From Tepidanaerobacteraceae bacterium (GTDB lineage Bacteria; Bacillota; Thermosediminibacteria; Thermosediminibacterales; Thermosediminibacteraceae), in assembly GCA_030446005.1 (NCBI GenBank), contig JASUSP010000001.1, positions 1-64,000 of the forward strand: 64,000 nt of DNA, in the 5' to 3' direction. Each line of letters begins with the position of its first letter. The first letter of the stretch is position 1. Made by a program: the position numbers and the translations under genes. This document shows, one piece after another, positions 53,260 to 62,276 of this stretch. A model generated the notes under the pieces. That model did no database searches, was not told the DNA's origin, and worked only from the letters and a program-made list of their open reading frames with translations.

Positions 53260-54021
53260 TTAAATTTTTGCTCCGGGCTCCCGCCTTACCGCCGGCATTT
53301 CCCTTCCCTTCGACTTTAAATAGGATATTACCTTTTCTACCGATGTATTGAGTATGTTTTCTTCAGGAAGGCCGGCTTCCTCTATTACCTTCAGGGCCTT
53401 TTCAAAATTGCCCACGTCAAAACATATATGAGCATCGCTTCCCACCACAATCTTCGCTCCGAGTTTTGCCGCCTTTTTTGCTATCAGCAGGCAGTTTTCC
53501 TCGCTGCCGCGTCTACTTACTGTAAAAGAACTATTGTTGATTTCAATGTGCACGCCGTATTCTATAGCAGCTTCAATAACTTTATCTATATCAATTGGGA
53601 ATTCGGGATTCCCTGGATGCACAAGCACATCTACATAAGGATTCTTCATGGCATTTATGGCCGCCCGGGTGTTTTCTTCAACTGTACCACCGGGGTAACA
53701 ATAAGTGTGAAAGCCGGCAAGCACTATGTCCAGATTCCTCAAATAATTTTCCTGCAGGTCTAATGTCCCGTCGTAATCTAAAATATTGGCCTCTACTCCG
53801 CGAAGGATGAGGACCCCCTCAATTTGTCTGGGCAATACTTTCAGGTTGCCGAAATGATAAGGATGTGGGCCTCCTGGCATTGAAGGCCCGTGATCCGTTA
53901 TGGCTATCATTTTGAGACCCTTAGCCGCAGCCGCTTTAGCATTTTCGAGGACTGTACTATAAGCATGGCCGCTTGCCACCGTATGACAGTGAGTATCTAC
54001 TTCCAGTTTCAACAAAATCAC
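53260..54021 (-). CDS. PHP-domain phosphoesterase (YcdX-like), second copy
   Basis: This 253-residue PHP protein carries DTHCHTVASGHA, TDHGPSMPGGPH, VEANILDYDGTLDL, HPGNPEFPI and VGSDAHICFDVG, matching the metal-ligand layout of the copy at 40.7-41.5 kb. Start is GTG 54021 by best reading, though a TTG nine bases further in is possible. It sits between pgi/pmi and dat. The substrate is unknown. Confidence 0.87.
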   Translation of the reverse strand: MILLKLEVDTHCHTVASGHAYSTVLENAKAAAAKGLKMIAITDHGPSMPGGPHPYHFGNLKVLPRQIEGVLILRGVEANILDYDGTLDLQENYLRNLDIVLAGFHTYCYPGGTVEENTRAAINAMKNPYVDVLVHPGNPEFPIDIDKVIEAAIEYGVHIEINNSSFTVSRRGSEENCLLIAKKAAKLGAKIVVGSDAHICFDVGNFEKALKVIEEAGLPEENILNTSVEKVISYLKSKGREMPAVRREPGAKI

Positions 54022-54032
54022 TCGCCTTCCTA

Positions 54033-55088
54033 CTAGTCTTTCATGCGGCTTTTCAGGGTGTTTATAAAATCAATTTCAGTCGGGTCTTTTTCATTTAACA
54101 CAGCAAGATAGGCGCTCACATAGTCACCGAATATAACGTGGTACATAATTCTCTCCAATCTGGTTTCACCAAGCGGCCATACTTCACTTATGCCCGAGAC
54201 CATTTCTCTTATAAGAGCCGAGGTAATTTCAATCCTCTTTTTGACGCGTTCGTTTTCCTCGGGCGACCTCAAAATAACAACTTCCATCATTTTAAGGAGT
54301 CTAGGCTCTCCTTCGAAGCCCATTATCTCGTTGTGATTGAGCTCGGGGAAAAAATTGAAGAATGCAGGATGCTTGCCGTTTTCATTCATCTGCCCCTTCC
54401 AGCGCACCGCCAAGGCGTCTGTTAATCCTTGGGAGCCGTATATTACCGGAATTTTTCCGTATAGCCTTCTCGCAAGGGCCTTAGCCGGGTTTTTATCTTC
54501 AGGAATTTGGGGCTCCAAATCCTGTCTAACTTTCTTCATAAGTTCGATTGCACCCGGAATCTGTTTTGTACAATTACGTATGATTCCCGCTTCTTCCAAA
54601 AGCACCAAAAGCGGCATGAAAGAATATCCTATTGCAGCTCGCGGAGGCATCCCGGCTGGTATAGTAATCACCGGCACTTCATCGGCCATTGCCTTATTTT
54701 TTAGCTCTCCTCCCGTTGTTATGGCCACAATCTTGGCTTTTTTCTCCTTTGCTTCATTGTAGGCCGCAAGGGTTTCCTCAGTATTCCCTGAATAACTGGA
54801 TGCTATTACTAATGTCCTCTCATCCACATAAGAAGGCAAGTGATAGTCTCTGTTCACTACGATGGGAATATAGCATGAATCTTGGGCCATCATCCGGGTG
54901 AGGTCTCCGCCTATAGCCGAGCCTCCCATACCGCTTATGACCACATTTACGATATTGTGAAACTTCAAGCCCTTTACTGCACTTTCTGCAATATCTACAG
55001 CCTCTTCGCATTGTTCCGCAAGCTTGTAAATGAGGTCGAACATCCCTTTTTTGTCAAGCTGCTTTAATCTTTCTCGTTCATCCAACAT
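54033..55088 (-). CDS. Bifunctional phosphoglucose/phosphomannose isomerase
   Basis: This 351-residue protein of the archaeal-type bifunctional isomerase family interconverts glucose-6-P and fructose-6-P, and mannose-6-P and fructose-6-P. It has two SIS-type folds, with GMGGSAIGGDL and ASSYSGNTEETLAAY at the N-terminus, and PPRAAIGYSFMPLLVLLE in the hinge. The catalytic ring-opening His and Glu appear in FFPELNHNEIMGFE. It lies four bases before hprK in the transcript order, an unusual neighbour for HPr kinase. Confidence 0.92.
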   Translation of the reverse strand: MLDERERLKQLDKKGMFDLIYKLAEQCEEAVDIAESAVKGLKFHNIVNVVISGMGGSAIGGDLTRMMAQDSCYIPIVVNRDYHLPSYVDERTLVIASSYSGNTEETLAAYNEAKEKKAKIVAITTGGELKNKAMADEVPVITIPAGMPPRAAIGYSFMPLLVLLEEAGIIRNCTKQIPGAIELMKKVRQDLEPQIPEDKNPAKALARRLYGKIPVIYGSQGLTDALAVRWKGQMNENGKHPAFFNFFPELNHNEIMGFEGEPRLLKMMEVVILRSPEENERVKKRIEITSALIREMVSGISEVWPLGETRLERIMYHVIFGDYVSAYLAVLNEKDPTEIDFINTLKSRMKD

Positions 55089-55091
55089 TTA

Positions 55092-56036
55092 CTATACCTC
55101 CTTCGTATTGTTATTTTCCTCTTCCTCCTGGATCTTGTCCATTATTTTTTGGGCAAAAATCAGCGCCGCATTATAGCCCATAGCTTTTAATCTACGGTCC
55201 ATCGCCGCAACTTCTATAATAGCGGCAAGATTTCTTCCAGGTCTTATCGGAATAGTCTTTTTCGGAATAAAAGATTCCAAGATTGTTATCATTTCTTCTT
55301 CAAGGCCAAGCCGGTCTTTTTCTTTATATTTTTCCCACTCGACCATTTCAATTACCATATCTATTCTCATGTCATTTCTCACAGCCCCTGCACCGAATAT
55401 TGTCTTCACATCTATGATGCCAAGTCCCCTCACTTCAAGGTAATGGCGAACCACTTCGGGAGCCGAACCTATCAACACATTTTTGGCTACCTGCTTTATT
55501 TCAACTACATCGTCGGCCACTAAACGGTGACCTCTTTTTATGAGTTCTACCGCAGTCTCGCTCTTTCCTATCCCGCTTTCGCCGACTAACAGAACCCCTA
55601 CACCGTAAACGTCCATTAAAACCCCATGAACAGTGGTTCTTGGAGCCAATTCGCTCTCAAGGAAGTCAGTTAATCGGCTTATAAACCTGGTAGTGGCTTC
55701 CGGGGTCCTCAGCACCCACCTGCCGTACTTTTTCGCGAACTTCAAGAATTCCTTGGAAGGCTCAAGATTCCTCGTAATTATAACGCACGGAATTGGGTAT
55801 GAGAAAAGTTTTTCCAGGCGCTCTACTCTCACTTCAGGTTGCAAGCTTTTCAAAAAAGTTATTTCAGACATTCCGAGTATCTGGACCCTTTCATAGGCAA
55901 AATAATCAAAAAACCCAGCGAGCTCAAGGCCTGGCCGGTTAAGGTCGCTGACGGAAATTTCCGGCAGACTTTTTGATTTTACCAGCACCTCTAGGTTAAA
56001 TTTCGCTATGACCTGCTTTAAATTTAACCCCTTCAA
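55092..56036 (-). CDS. hprK: HPr kinase/phosphorylase
   Basis: This 314-residue bifunctional enzyme phosphorylates and dephosphorylates Ser46 of HPr, whose gene lies at 37.6 kb. The P-loop is GESGIGKSE with the conserved His and Asp in LIKRGHRLVADD, and the HprK signature is EVRGLGIIDVKTIFGAGAVR. The N-terminal regulatory domain (1-130) is present. It is the first gene of the hprK-pgi/pmi-PHP-dat unit. Confidence 0.96.
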   Translation of the reverse strand: MKGLNLKQVIAKFNLEVLVKSKSLPEISVSDLNRPGLELAGFFDYFAYERVQILGMSEITFLKSLQPEVRVERLEKLFSYPIPCVIITRNLEPSKEFLKFAKKYGRWVLRTPEATTRFISRLTDFLESELAPRTTVHGVLMDVYGVGVLLVGESGIGKSETAVELIKRGHRLVADDVVEIKQVAKNVLIGSAPEVVRHYLEVRGLGIIDVKTIFGAGAVRNDMRIDMVIEMVEWEKYKEKDRLGLEEEMITILESFIPKKTIPIRPGRNLAAIIEVAAMDRRLKAMGYNAALIFAQKIMDKIQEEEENNNTKEV

Positions 56037-56133
56037 AATTTACACCCCGTAAAATTAATTCTACAAAAAAGAGTTAATTCCTCCCTTATGGAAATACTAG
56101 TTAGTAGAAAACTTTTACCGCGGAGGTGTGACC

Positions 56134-56331
56134 ATGCCAAATCTAAAGTGTAACGTCACCAGTTGCAAATACAACAGAAACTTAGAGTGCTGCGCAGAAA
56201 ACGTTATGGTCAATGCCATAAGGCCTAACTGTACTTCTAAAGAAGGTACCTATTGCGATGCTTATGCCAGAAAAGACTCCGCTGAAAGCGGAAGCTGCGT
56301 TAACAACAATAGCAGATTTTGCTGGGATTAA
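56134..56331 (+). CDS. DUF1540 small cysteine-rich protein
   Basis: This 65-residue protein has the DUF1540 pattern of cysteines: LKCNVTSCKYN, LECCAEN, NCTSKEGTYCDAYA. It is likely to bind one metal ion. It starts with ATG at 56134, after GGAGGTG; a GTG two codons upstream overlaps that site. Similar proteins are common in clostridial spore formers, and some reach the spore. The role is unknown. It has its own terminator. Confidence 0.85.
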   Translation: MPNLKCNVTSCKYNRNLECCAENVMVNAIRPNCTSKEGTYCDAYARKDSAESGSCVNNNSRFCWD

Positions 56332-56339
56332 CCGGTTGA

Positions 56340-56371
56340 AGCTAGGGGATCATCATCCCCTGGCTTTTTTG
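56340..56371 (+). terminator. Terminator after the DUF1540 gene
   Basis: AGCTAGGGGA and TCCCCTGGCT form a hairpin with six T following on the plus strand, a few bases past the stop. Confidence 0.85.
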
Positions 56372-56467
56372 GTCCTTGCTATGAACCGCTATAATTTGTT
56401 AAAATAACATCACCCGACATATTCTACTATAAAAAATTCTACTACAAAGCGAAAGGAAAAGATAGCA

Positions 56468-57349
56468 ATGAAAAAAAACAAAATCGCTTCCATTTTATAT
56501 CTTTTGCTCATAATAATCACTGCTATACTTATTGCTGGTTGCTCGGCGGAGGTTAATCTCGAACAGGAAAACAAAGATGTCTTTCCCGGAACACTCAAGG
56601 TTTGCTTTTTGGACGTGGGCCAGGCAGATAGCATATTTATCATCCTTCCCGGCGGCAGCACCATGTTGGTAGATGCCGGAAACAACGACGATTCGAAAAC
56701 GATAATCGAATACATAAAAAATGAAGGTATAAAGAAAATAGATGCCGTCGTCGTCACCCATCCTCATGAAGACCATATAGGTTCCATGGACGAAGTGATA
56801 CGCGTTTTCGATATAGGAAAGGTCTACATGCCAAGGGTCACAACCACCACCAGGTCTTTCGAAAATTTTCTAAATGCAGTATCCCAAAAGAAACTTAAGA
56901 TAACCCCGTTAAAAGGCGGAACGAACATACCATTAGAAGAAGATGTCGACATTAAAGTACTCGCTCCCAACAGCACCCGCTACGATGATTTGAACAACTA
57001 CAGTGCGGTGCTTAAAATAACTTATAAAAATATTTCCTTCCTTTTAACCGGTGATGCCGAAAAGCTCTCTGAGGAAGAAATGCTGAAAGCAGGCTACGAC
57101 CTAAAGGCAGACGTCCTAAAAGTAGGACACCACGGCAGCAGTTCAAGCACATCCGTAGAATTCTTAAAGGCGGTGTCTCCTAAGTTCGCTGTAATAAGTT
57201 ACGGAAAAAATAACGATTACGGCCACCCCCACAGAGAAACACTACAAAAACTAAAAGAACATGGAATTAAAATTTACTCGACTGCCGAAAACGGACATAT
57301 TGTAATGGAAAGCAACGGAACGAGTTTAAAGGTTATCACCATAAAATAG
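56468..57349 (+). CDS. ComEC-like metallo-beta-lactamase lipoprotein
   Basis: This 293-residue protein has a lipoprotein signal (ITAILIAGC, lipid cysteine near residue 25) and a single metallo-beta-lactamase domain like the C-terminus of ComEC. Metal ligands are in FLDVGQADSIF, VVTHPHEDHIGSMD, LTGDAEKLSE and VGHHGSSSS. It resembles the left-end comEC hydrolase domain but has no membrane channel. It probably cleaves phosphodiester bonds or nucleic acid outside the membrane; the substrate is not known. The DUF3006 gene follows. Confidence 0.88.
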   Translation: MKKNKIASILYLLLIIITAILIAGCSAEVNLEQENKDVFPGTLKVCFLDVGQADSIFIILPGGSTMLVDAGNNDDSKTIIEYIKNEGIKKIDAVVVTHPHEDHIGSMDEVIRVFDIGKVYMPRVTTTTRSFENFLNAVSQKKLKITPLKGGTNIPLEEDVDIKVLAPNSTRYDDLNNYSAVLKITYKNISFLLTGDAEKLSEEEMLKAGYDLKADVLKVGHHGSSSSTSVEFLKAVSPKFAVISYGKNNDYGHPHRETLQKLKEHGIKIYSTAENGHIVMESNGTSLKVITIK

Positions 57350-57454
57350 GCTATACATGGCAATAACTGACGTAATTAACTGTTTATCGAAAGAAGAATT
57401 CTTAAAGTGGAAATAATATTGCAATTAGAGGCAAAAGTAAGGGGAGGATAAATA

Positions 57455-57670
57455 ATGCCGAAAAAAGGCATACTTGACCGGTTCGAAGGGGACTTTGCGG
57501 TTATCGAAACTTTTGATGGAATGACGATGAATATAAAAAAACGATTCCTTCCCGAAAACGCTCGGGAAGGCGATGTAATAGATCTAGATGATCTATCTAT
57601 AGATGAACCTTTAACAAGACAGCGTAAGGAAAAAATCCGAAAACTAGCCGAAAGGCTTTTCGAAGATTAG
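57455..57670 (+). CDS. DUF3006-family small protein
   Basis: This 71-residue protein has the DUF3006 signature: a beta strand pair (GILDRFEGDFAVIETFDG) and an EGDVIDL turn. Such proteins are often encoded beside ComEC-like metallo-beta-lactamase proteins, which suggests a shared function. It starts with ATG after GGGGAGG. It overlaps the end of the convergent aminopeptidase gene by four bases. Confidence 0.85.
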   Translation: MPKKGILDRFEGDFAVIETFDGMTMNIKKRFLPENAREGDVIDLDDLSIDEPLTRQRKEKIRKLAERLFED

Positions 57671-58797
57671 GCAAGGTTTTCCGGATTAAGGCCTTGTAAC
57701 TCTTCCGGTACAAAGCGGCCATCCTTTCTTACCAGCACATCGTCAAACCATATCTCTCCGCCGCCGTACTCGGGCCTCTGGATGTACACCAGGTCCCAGT
57801 GAATGGCCGAGTCGTTGCCGTTGTCGCACTCCTTGTAAGCCTTTCCGGGAGTGAGGTGTATACTTCCCGATATTTTCTCATCGAAAAGCGTATCCTTCAT
57901 GGGTTTTAATATGTAGGGGTTGACCCCGATGGCAAACTCGCCGATGTACCTCGCACCTTCATCGGTGTCCAAAATTTTGTTGAGCCTTTCTGTATCATTG
58001 GCGGTGGCCTTAACTATTTTGCCGTCCTTGAACTCAAACCTTATATTTTCGAAGGTATATCCCTGGTAGAGTGCCGGCGTATTATATGTTATGTAGCCGT
58101 TAACCGAATTTCTGACAGGTGCCGTGTAAATTTCGCCGTCGGGAATATTTTTTTTGCCGTCGCACTTTACCGCGTTGATGCCTTCTATGGAAAATTCTAA
58201 TTCGGTGCCGGGGCCTGTTATCCTTACCTTTTTAGTCTTGTTCATGAGGTCCACCAAAGGGTCCATGGCCTTGGACATCTTTTGGTAATCAAGACAGCAA
58301 ACTCTGAAGTAAAAATCTTCGAAGGCCTCCGTGCTGGTGTCAGCAAGCTGTGCCATAGATGCATTCGGATATCTTAAAACACACCACTTGGTATGGGAAA
58401 CTCTTATTTCGGCATGAACGGGTTTAGTGTAAAACTGCATGAAAATCGCTTTCTTTTCCTCTGGCACATCGGAAAGTTCAGCCGCATTATCCCCGCCTCG
58501 GATTCCTATATAGGCATCCATGTCCTTCATCCTCTCCGCATCGTAGCGGGCCATCATGCTTGCAATTTCCTCGTTTAAGTTCATCATTATCTCCCGTTGA
58601 ATATCCTGCATTCCCAGGGAAACGAAGGGCTTTGCCCCAGTTTTGTAAGCTTCCCGCACCAGTTCCTTTATAAGCGTCGCTTCTCCAGGCCCCCCTTCGA
58701 TCAGTATCTTTTCACCTTCCTTCAGCTCCACCGAATAGTGAATAAGGATTTTGGCCAGTTTCTCAAGCCTAGGGTCTTTCACAATAATCCCTCCCAT
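57667..58797 (-). CDS. M29-family aminopeptidase
   Basis: This 376-residue metallo-aminopeptidase of the AmpS/PepS/T type is a cytosolic dimer that trims peptides from the N-terminus. The metal-ligand glutamates and histidine of the C-terminal half are seen in GEFAIGVNPY, ALYQGYTFENIRFEFKDG, and HLTPGKAYKECDNGNDSAIHWDLVY. The N-terminal half has EGGPGEATLIKELVREAYKTGAKP. It lies alone, next to the broken radical SAM gene. Confidence 0.92.
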   Translation of the reverse strand: MGGIIVKDPRLEKLAKILIHYSVELKEGEKILIEGGPGEATLIKELVREAYKTGAKPFVSLGMQDIQREIMMNLNEEIASMMARYDAERMKDMDAYIGIRGGDNAAELSDVPEEKKAIFMQFYTKPVHAEIRVSHTKWCVLRYPNASMAQLADTSTEAFEDFYFRVCCLDYQKMSKAMDPLVDLMNKTKKVRITGPGTELEFSIEGINAVKCDGKKNIPDGEIYTAPVRNSVNGYITYNTPALYQGYTFENIRFEFKDGKIVKATANDTERLNKILDTDEGARYIGEFAIGVNPYILKPMKDTLFDEKISGSIHLTPGKAYKECDNGNDSAIHWDLVYIQRPEYGGGEIWFDDVLVRKDGRFVPEELQGLNPENLA

Positions 58798-58810
58798 TTT
58801 TAAACAGAAA

Positions 58811-59469
58811 TTATACTCCTTCTAAATCGAAATCCGGCACGTAACTTGGGGAATCGGCTCCCTCTTCCTGAGCAAAACCATTTTCAAGCCCCAATTCAAA
58901 AAAATATTCTATTACCTCTTCGTATTCCTCCTTAGGCAGCGGGCGATTTATTTCAGGAAATTCACCGGTCCTGAAACACGGCATGTACTGGCCCATGAGG
59001 CTTACGTATACGCCGGAAGGCAAATTAGATTTTATAAAACCGAGGACTTTTTTAGAATCTTCCTTTAATCCGGGCAATACCAGGTGCCTTATAATCAGTC
59101 CCTTTTTTATCATGCCCTTTTCATCAAAAACAGGCTCACCTACCTGGCGGTACATCTCCAATATAGCCTTTGTGGCGCACCTGAAATAGTCAGGTCCTTC
59201 TCCTCGACAGCCTTGCCGAACCATTCCTGACTTATCCTGTAATTCTGGCAAAAAACGCACTTCAAGTTGCAACCTGAAAAAAACACGGTCCCTGAACCTT
59301 TATGGCCGCTTATACACGGTTCTTCCCAGCGGTGGGCAAAGGCTTTTGCCACCACTATTTTATCAAGAGCACCGCAAAACCCCTTCTCACCTTTTAACCG
59401 GTTGACACCGCACCGCCTCGGGCAAATCCGGCAATTTTCGAGCAATTCTTTTGACTCCAACCCCCTCAC
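58811..59469 (-). pseudogene. Radical SAM protein (PflA-like), internally deleted
   Basis: The start matches the PflA-related family: CRICPRRCGVNRLKGEKGFCG, then FFSGCNLKCVFCQNY with the CxxxCxxC cluster. The end (ATKAILEMYRQVGEPVFDEKG, LPSGVYVSLMGQYMP) is also family-like. The middle 90 to 110 residues are gone: the first frame breaks after VEEKDLT, and the second frame picks up at PDYF near 59190. The two frames are offset, so the product would be truncated. Radical SAM activity needs the missing core strands. A simple deletion at GACCTGAC is likely. Confidence 0.8.
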
Positions 59470-59617
59470 CCCCGGTGGATTTAACCCCTATATCCTTTTA
59501 GGTATTTTGTCTATTTTATTCGCTTCATAATACCACTTTGTTATTTTAACACGTATTCTTTAAAACTAAAACACCCTTCCATGCTATTGCTGAAAATATT
59601 TTAAAAATTCCGGATAT

Positions 59618-59660
59618 AAAAAACACCCGGTAATACCGGGTATCGGGGTATTACCGGGCA
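59618..59660 (-). terminator. Terminator after the ferredoxin oxidoreductase operon
   Basis: CCCGGTAATACC and GGTATTACCGGG form a long stem with a short loop and T-rich tail on the minus strand, 25 bp past the gamma-subunit stop. The rest of the 59470-59684 gap shows no gene. Confidence 0.88.
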
Positions 59661-59684
59661 TCAAAACATTTAATCATTTGCATA

Positions 59685-60224
59685 TTACTTTTGTACTTCC
59701 GCGATTCCCCTTTTCAGGGCCTTCTCGTTTATCTCCATCATGTTTTTCCGGTGGGCGGGGAGGAAATAGTCTATGGACTTTATCACGGTTTCCGGTTTTA
59801 CTATTCCCGTTTCGCCGATGAGCACTCCCAAGGCCACCATGTTGGCGACTCTCATGTTTCCAAGCTCATCGGCTATGCCGGTGGCATCGACTTCGATCAC
59901 CTTTATATCGTCCCTTGCGGGTCTTTCATCGATTAAGGCTTTATTTAAAATCACTATGCCCCCGGATTTCACCATCGGTGTGAACTTTTCCATGGAGGGC
60001 TTGTTCATCGCCACAAGCACATCGGGCGAAGATATGATTGGCGACGGAATCCTTTTGTCCGAAATCACCACCATGCAGTTTGCCGTTCCGCCCCTCATTT
60101 CCGGACCGTACGAAGGAATCCAGGAAACTTCTCGCCCCTCCAGCATCGCGCTGTGGGCCAAAATCTCGCCCATCAACATTATCCCCTGACCGCCGAAACC
60201 TGCCATAATGATTTCCATCTTCAT
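59685..60224 (-). CDS. 2-oxoacid:ferredoxin oxidoreductase, gamma subunit
   Basis: This 179-residue gamma-subunit homologue begins AGFGGQGIMLMGEILAHSAML and contains SWIPSYGPEMRGGTANCMVVIS. The gamma domain helps bind coenzyme A in the four-subunit enzyme. The start codon follows GGAGGG. It is the last gene of the korD-korA-korB-korC operon. Whether the substrate is 2-oxoglutarate or a branched-chain 2-oxo acid cannot be read from this subunit. Confidence 0.92.
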   Translation of the reverse strand: MKMEIIMAGFGGQGIMLMGEILAHSAMLEGREVSWIPSYGPEMRGGTANCMVVISDKRIPSPIISSPDVLVAMNKPSMEKFTPMVKSGGIVILNKALIDERPARDDIKVIEVDATGIADELGNMRVANMVALGVLIGETGIVKPETVIKSIDYFLPAHRKNMMEINEKALKRGIAEVQK

Positions 60225-60228
60225 TTTT

Positions 60229-60972
60229 CTATCCCTCCTTCGGCTCTTTAAAAACGCCCGGGGGAAATACCTTTACCATTTCGTTCTTTACCCAATCCAC
60301 CGCATCTTTGGGCTTCATTCCCCAGTTGGTCGGGCAGGGGGATAAAATTTCCACTAAAGAAAATCCTTTTCCTGAAAGCTGCATTTCGAAGGCCTTTTTT
60401 ATATAGCTTTTCGTCTTATTTATATTCTTGACATCCGTGAGCTCGGCCCTGGCCAGGAAGGAAGGCCCGTCCAGGGTCGCCAGCATTTCGCACACCCTAA
60501 TCGGGTATCCTGCGATTTGCGGATCTCGCCCGTAAGGGCTGGTTTCGGTTTTCTGCCCTACCAGCGTGGTAGGGGCCATCTGCCCGCCGGTCATTCCGTA
60601 TATGGCATTGTTCACGAATATCACCGTTATATTCTCGCCCCTTGCAGCTGCGTGGACGATTTCCGCGGTTCCTATGGCTGCAAGGTCCCCGTCGCCCTGA
60701 TAGGTAAACACCACCCGGTCGGGTAGGGCCCTTTTAATTCCTGTAGCTACGGCCGGCGCTCTGCCGTGAGCCGCCTGCTGCATATCGCAATCAAAGTAGT
60801 TATAAGCCAAAACGGCACACCCTACGGGAGCGACGCCTATGGTTTTGTCCTGGATGCCAAGTTCATCCATTACCTCGGCCACCAGCCGGTGTATAACACC
60901 GTGACCGCATCCGGGACAATAATGGGTTTTGGTCGCCTGTAAGGATTTCGGCCTTTCAAAAACCACTTTCAT
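60229..60972 (-). CDS. 2-oxoacid:ferredoxin oxidoreductase, beta (TPP) subunit
   Basis: This 247-residue subunit carries the thiamine pyrophosphate site: [31 protein letters not shown] and [18 protein letters not shown]. The start is ATG at 60972, which shares its AT with the TGA of the alpha subunit; the open frame continues upstream but does not fit. The protein decarboxylates 2-oxo acids and passes electrons to ferredoxin. Confidence 0.93.
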   Translation of the reverse strand: MKVVFERPKSLQATKTHYCPGCGHGVIHRLVAEVMDELGIQDKTIGVAPVGCAVLAYNYFDCDMQQAAHGRAPAVATGIKRALPDRVVFTYQGDGDLAAIGTAEIVHAAARGENITVIFVNNAIYGMTGGQMAPTTLVGQKTETSPYGRDPQIAGYPIRVCEMLATLDGPSFLARAELTDVKNINKTKSYIKKAFEMQLSGKGFSLVEILSPCPTNWGMKPKDAVDWVKNEMVKVFPPGVFKEPKEG

Positions 60973-62030
60973 CAGGAAAGCCCCCTCATTTTCTTTATTT
61001 CTTCGAATATCTCTTCGGCGGTCGGCACCATACCACCCGTTCTTCCGTAGAAGTACACCGGAGCGCGCCCTTCTACCGAGAGTTTCACATCTTCCACCAT
61101 CTGCCCCAAGGACAGTTCCACAGTCAGGAATGCTTTGGCCTTTGGTAAAACTTCTTCGAAGGCCTTTTTGGGATACGGCCAGAGCGTTATGGGCCTTATA
61201 AGCCCCACTTTTATACCTTCTTCCCGAGCCATTTCCACAGCCGCATGGGCTATGCGGGCACAAATACCGTAAGCTATCACGAAGTACTCGGCGTCGTCGC
61301 CGTTTAATATTTCGTATCTTGCTTCCTTCGCTTCGATTTCCTGGTATTTTTTGAAGAGCTTTAAGTTGTGCTCTTCAAGCTTCACGGGGTCGAGGTATAG
61401 GGAATTTATTACGTTGGGTTTTTGCCTTCCCATCTTGCCCGTAGTGGCCCAGTCTTTCGGCGGAAGCTGCCTTGCAGGTCTTTCCTTAAACACCACAGGC
61501 TCCATCATCTGCCCTAAAATTCCGTCTCCCAGGATGAGCACCGGGTTTCTGTACATATCCGCCAGGTCAAAGGCATCGTAAACCAAATCCACCAGTTCCT
61601 GCACGGACGAAGGAGCAAGGACTATCGTCCTGTAATCGCCGTGGCCTCCGCCGCGGGTTGCCTGGAAATAGTCCGACTGAGCGGGCTGAATGTCTCCGAG
61701 GCCCGGCCCTCCCCTCATGATATTCACTATCACGCATGGCAGCTCGGCGCCGCAAAGATACGATATTCCCTCCTGCTTAAGGCTTATGCCGGGGCTGGAG
61801 GAAGATGTCATGACCCTAACCCCCGCTCCCGCGGCTCCGTACACCATGTTTATGGCCGCTACTTCGCTTTCGGCCTGCAGGAAAACCCCGCCCCTTTTCG
61901 GCATTTCCCTTGCGAGGTACGCCGGAAGTTCGCTCTGGGGCGTTATGGGATACCCGAAAAAGCACTTGCATCCTGCCCTAATGGCCGCTTCAGCCAGGGC
62001 TTCATTACCTTTCATAAGAACCTTTTCCAA
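60972..62030 (-). CDS. 2-oxoacid:ferredoxin oxidoreductase, alpha subunit
   Basis: This 352-residue subunit shows the PFOR-like fold with [28 protein letters not shown] at the N-terminus, [27 protein letters not shown], and a C-terminal domain with [17 protein letters not shown]. It binds 2-oxo acid and helps place TPP. Stop and the next start overlap as TGATG. Branched-chain or 2-oxoglutarate specificity is not decided by sequence, but the neighbouring butyrate kinase favours branched-chain or short-chain 2-oxo acids. Confidence 0.93.
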   Translation of the reverse strand: MEKVLMKGNEALAEAAIRAGCKCFFGYPITPQSELPAYLAREMPKRGGVFLQAESEVAAINMVYGAAGAGVRVMTSSSSPGISLKQEGISYLCGAELPCVIVNIMRGGPGLGDIQPAQSDYFQATRGGGHGDYRTIVLAPSSVQELVDLVYDAFDLADMYRNPVLILGDGILGQMMEPVVFKERPARQLPPKDWATTGKMGRQKPNVINSLYLDPVKLEEHNLKLFKKYQEIEAKEARYEILNGDDAEYFVIAYGICARIAHAAVEMAREEGIKVGLIRPITLWPYPKKAFEEVLPKAKAFLTVELSLGQMVEDVKLSVEGRAPVYFYGRTGGMVPTAEEIFEEIKKMRGLS

Positions 62031-62031
62031 T

Positions 62032-62250
62032 TTACTTTCCCCCTTTTTCCTCGCGGTAAATCGTAAATACTACATCAGGGCACACGGTGGCGCAAAAGCC
62101 GCAGGCTATACACCCTTCTTTCGCGGCAACGGGATGATAACCTAAGACGTTCACCATATCATTGTCAAAAAATAGGACCTTTTTTGGACAAACTTCGATG
62201 CAAAGGCCGCAACCCTTGCACCTGTCTTTGTCTATGATAATCTTGCTCAA
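62032..62250 (-). CDS. 2-oxoacid:ferredoxin oxidoreductase, delta (2x4Fe-4S) subunit
   Basis: This ferredoxin-like subunit has two clusters, CKGCGLCIEVCPKK and CIACGFCATVCPD, for two [4Fe-4S] centres. A TTG at 62250 is preferred because GGGAGG is seven bases before it, giving MSKIIIDKDRC and 72 residues. An ATG at 62265 overlaps the ribosome site. It feeds electrons from the alpha/beta subunits to free ferredoxin. Confidence 0.92.
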   Translation of the reverse strand: MSKIIIDKDRCKGCGLCIEVCPKKVLFFDNDMVNVLGYHPVAAKEGCIACGFCATVCPDVVFTIYREEKGGK

Positions 62251-62276
62251 CTTCAAGCCTCCCATCTTCTAAAGTT

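Noticed and set aside
60229-61263. Extended beta-subunit frame over the alpha-subunit gene
   Set aside because: The upstream 97 residues are basic, Cys/Arg-rich and out of frame with the alpha subunit; the TGATG overlap gives the true start.
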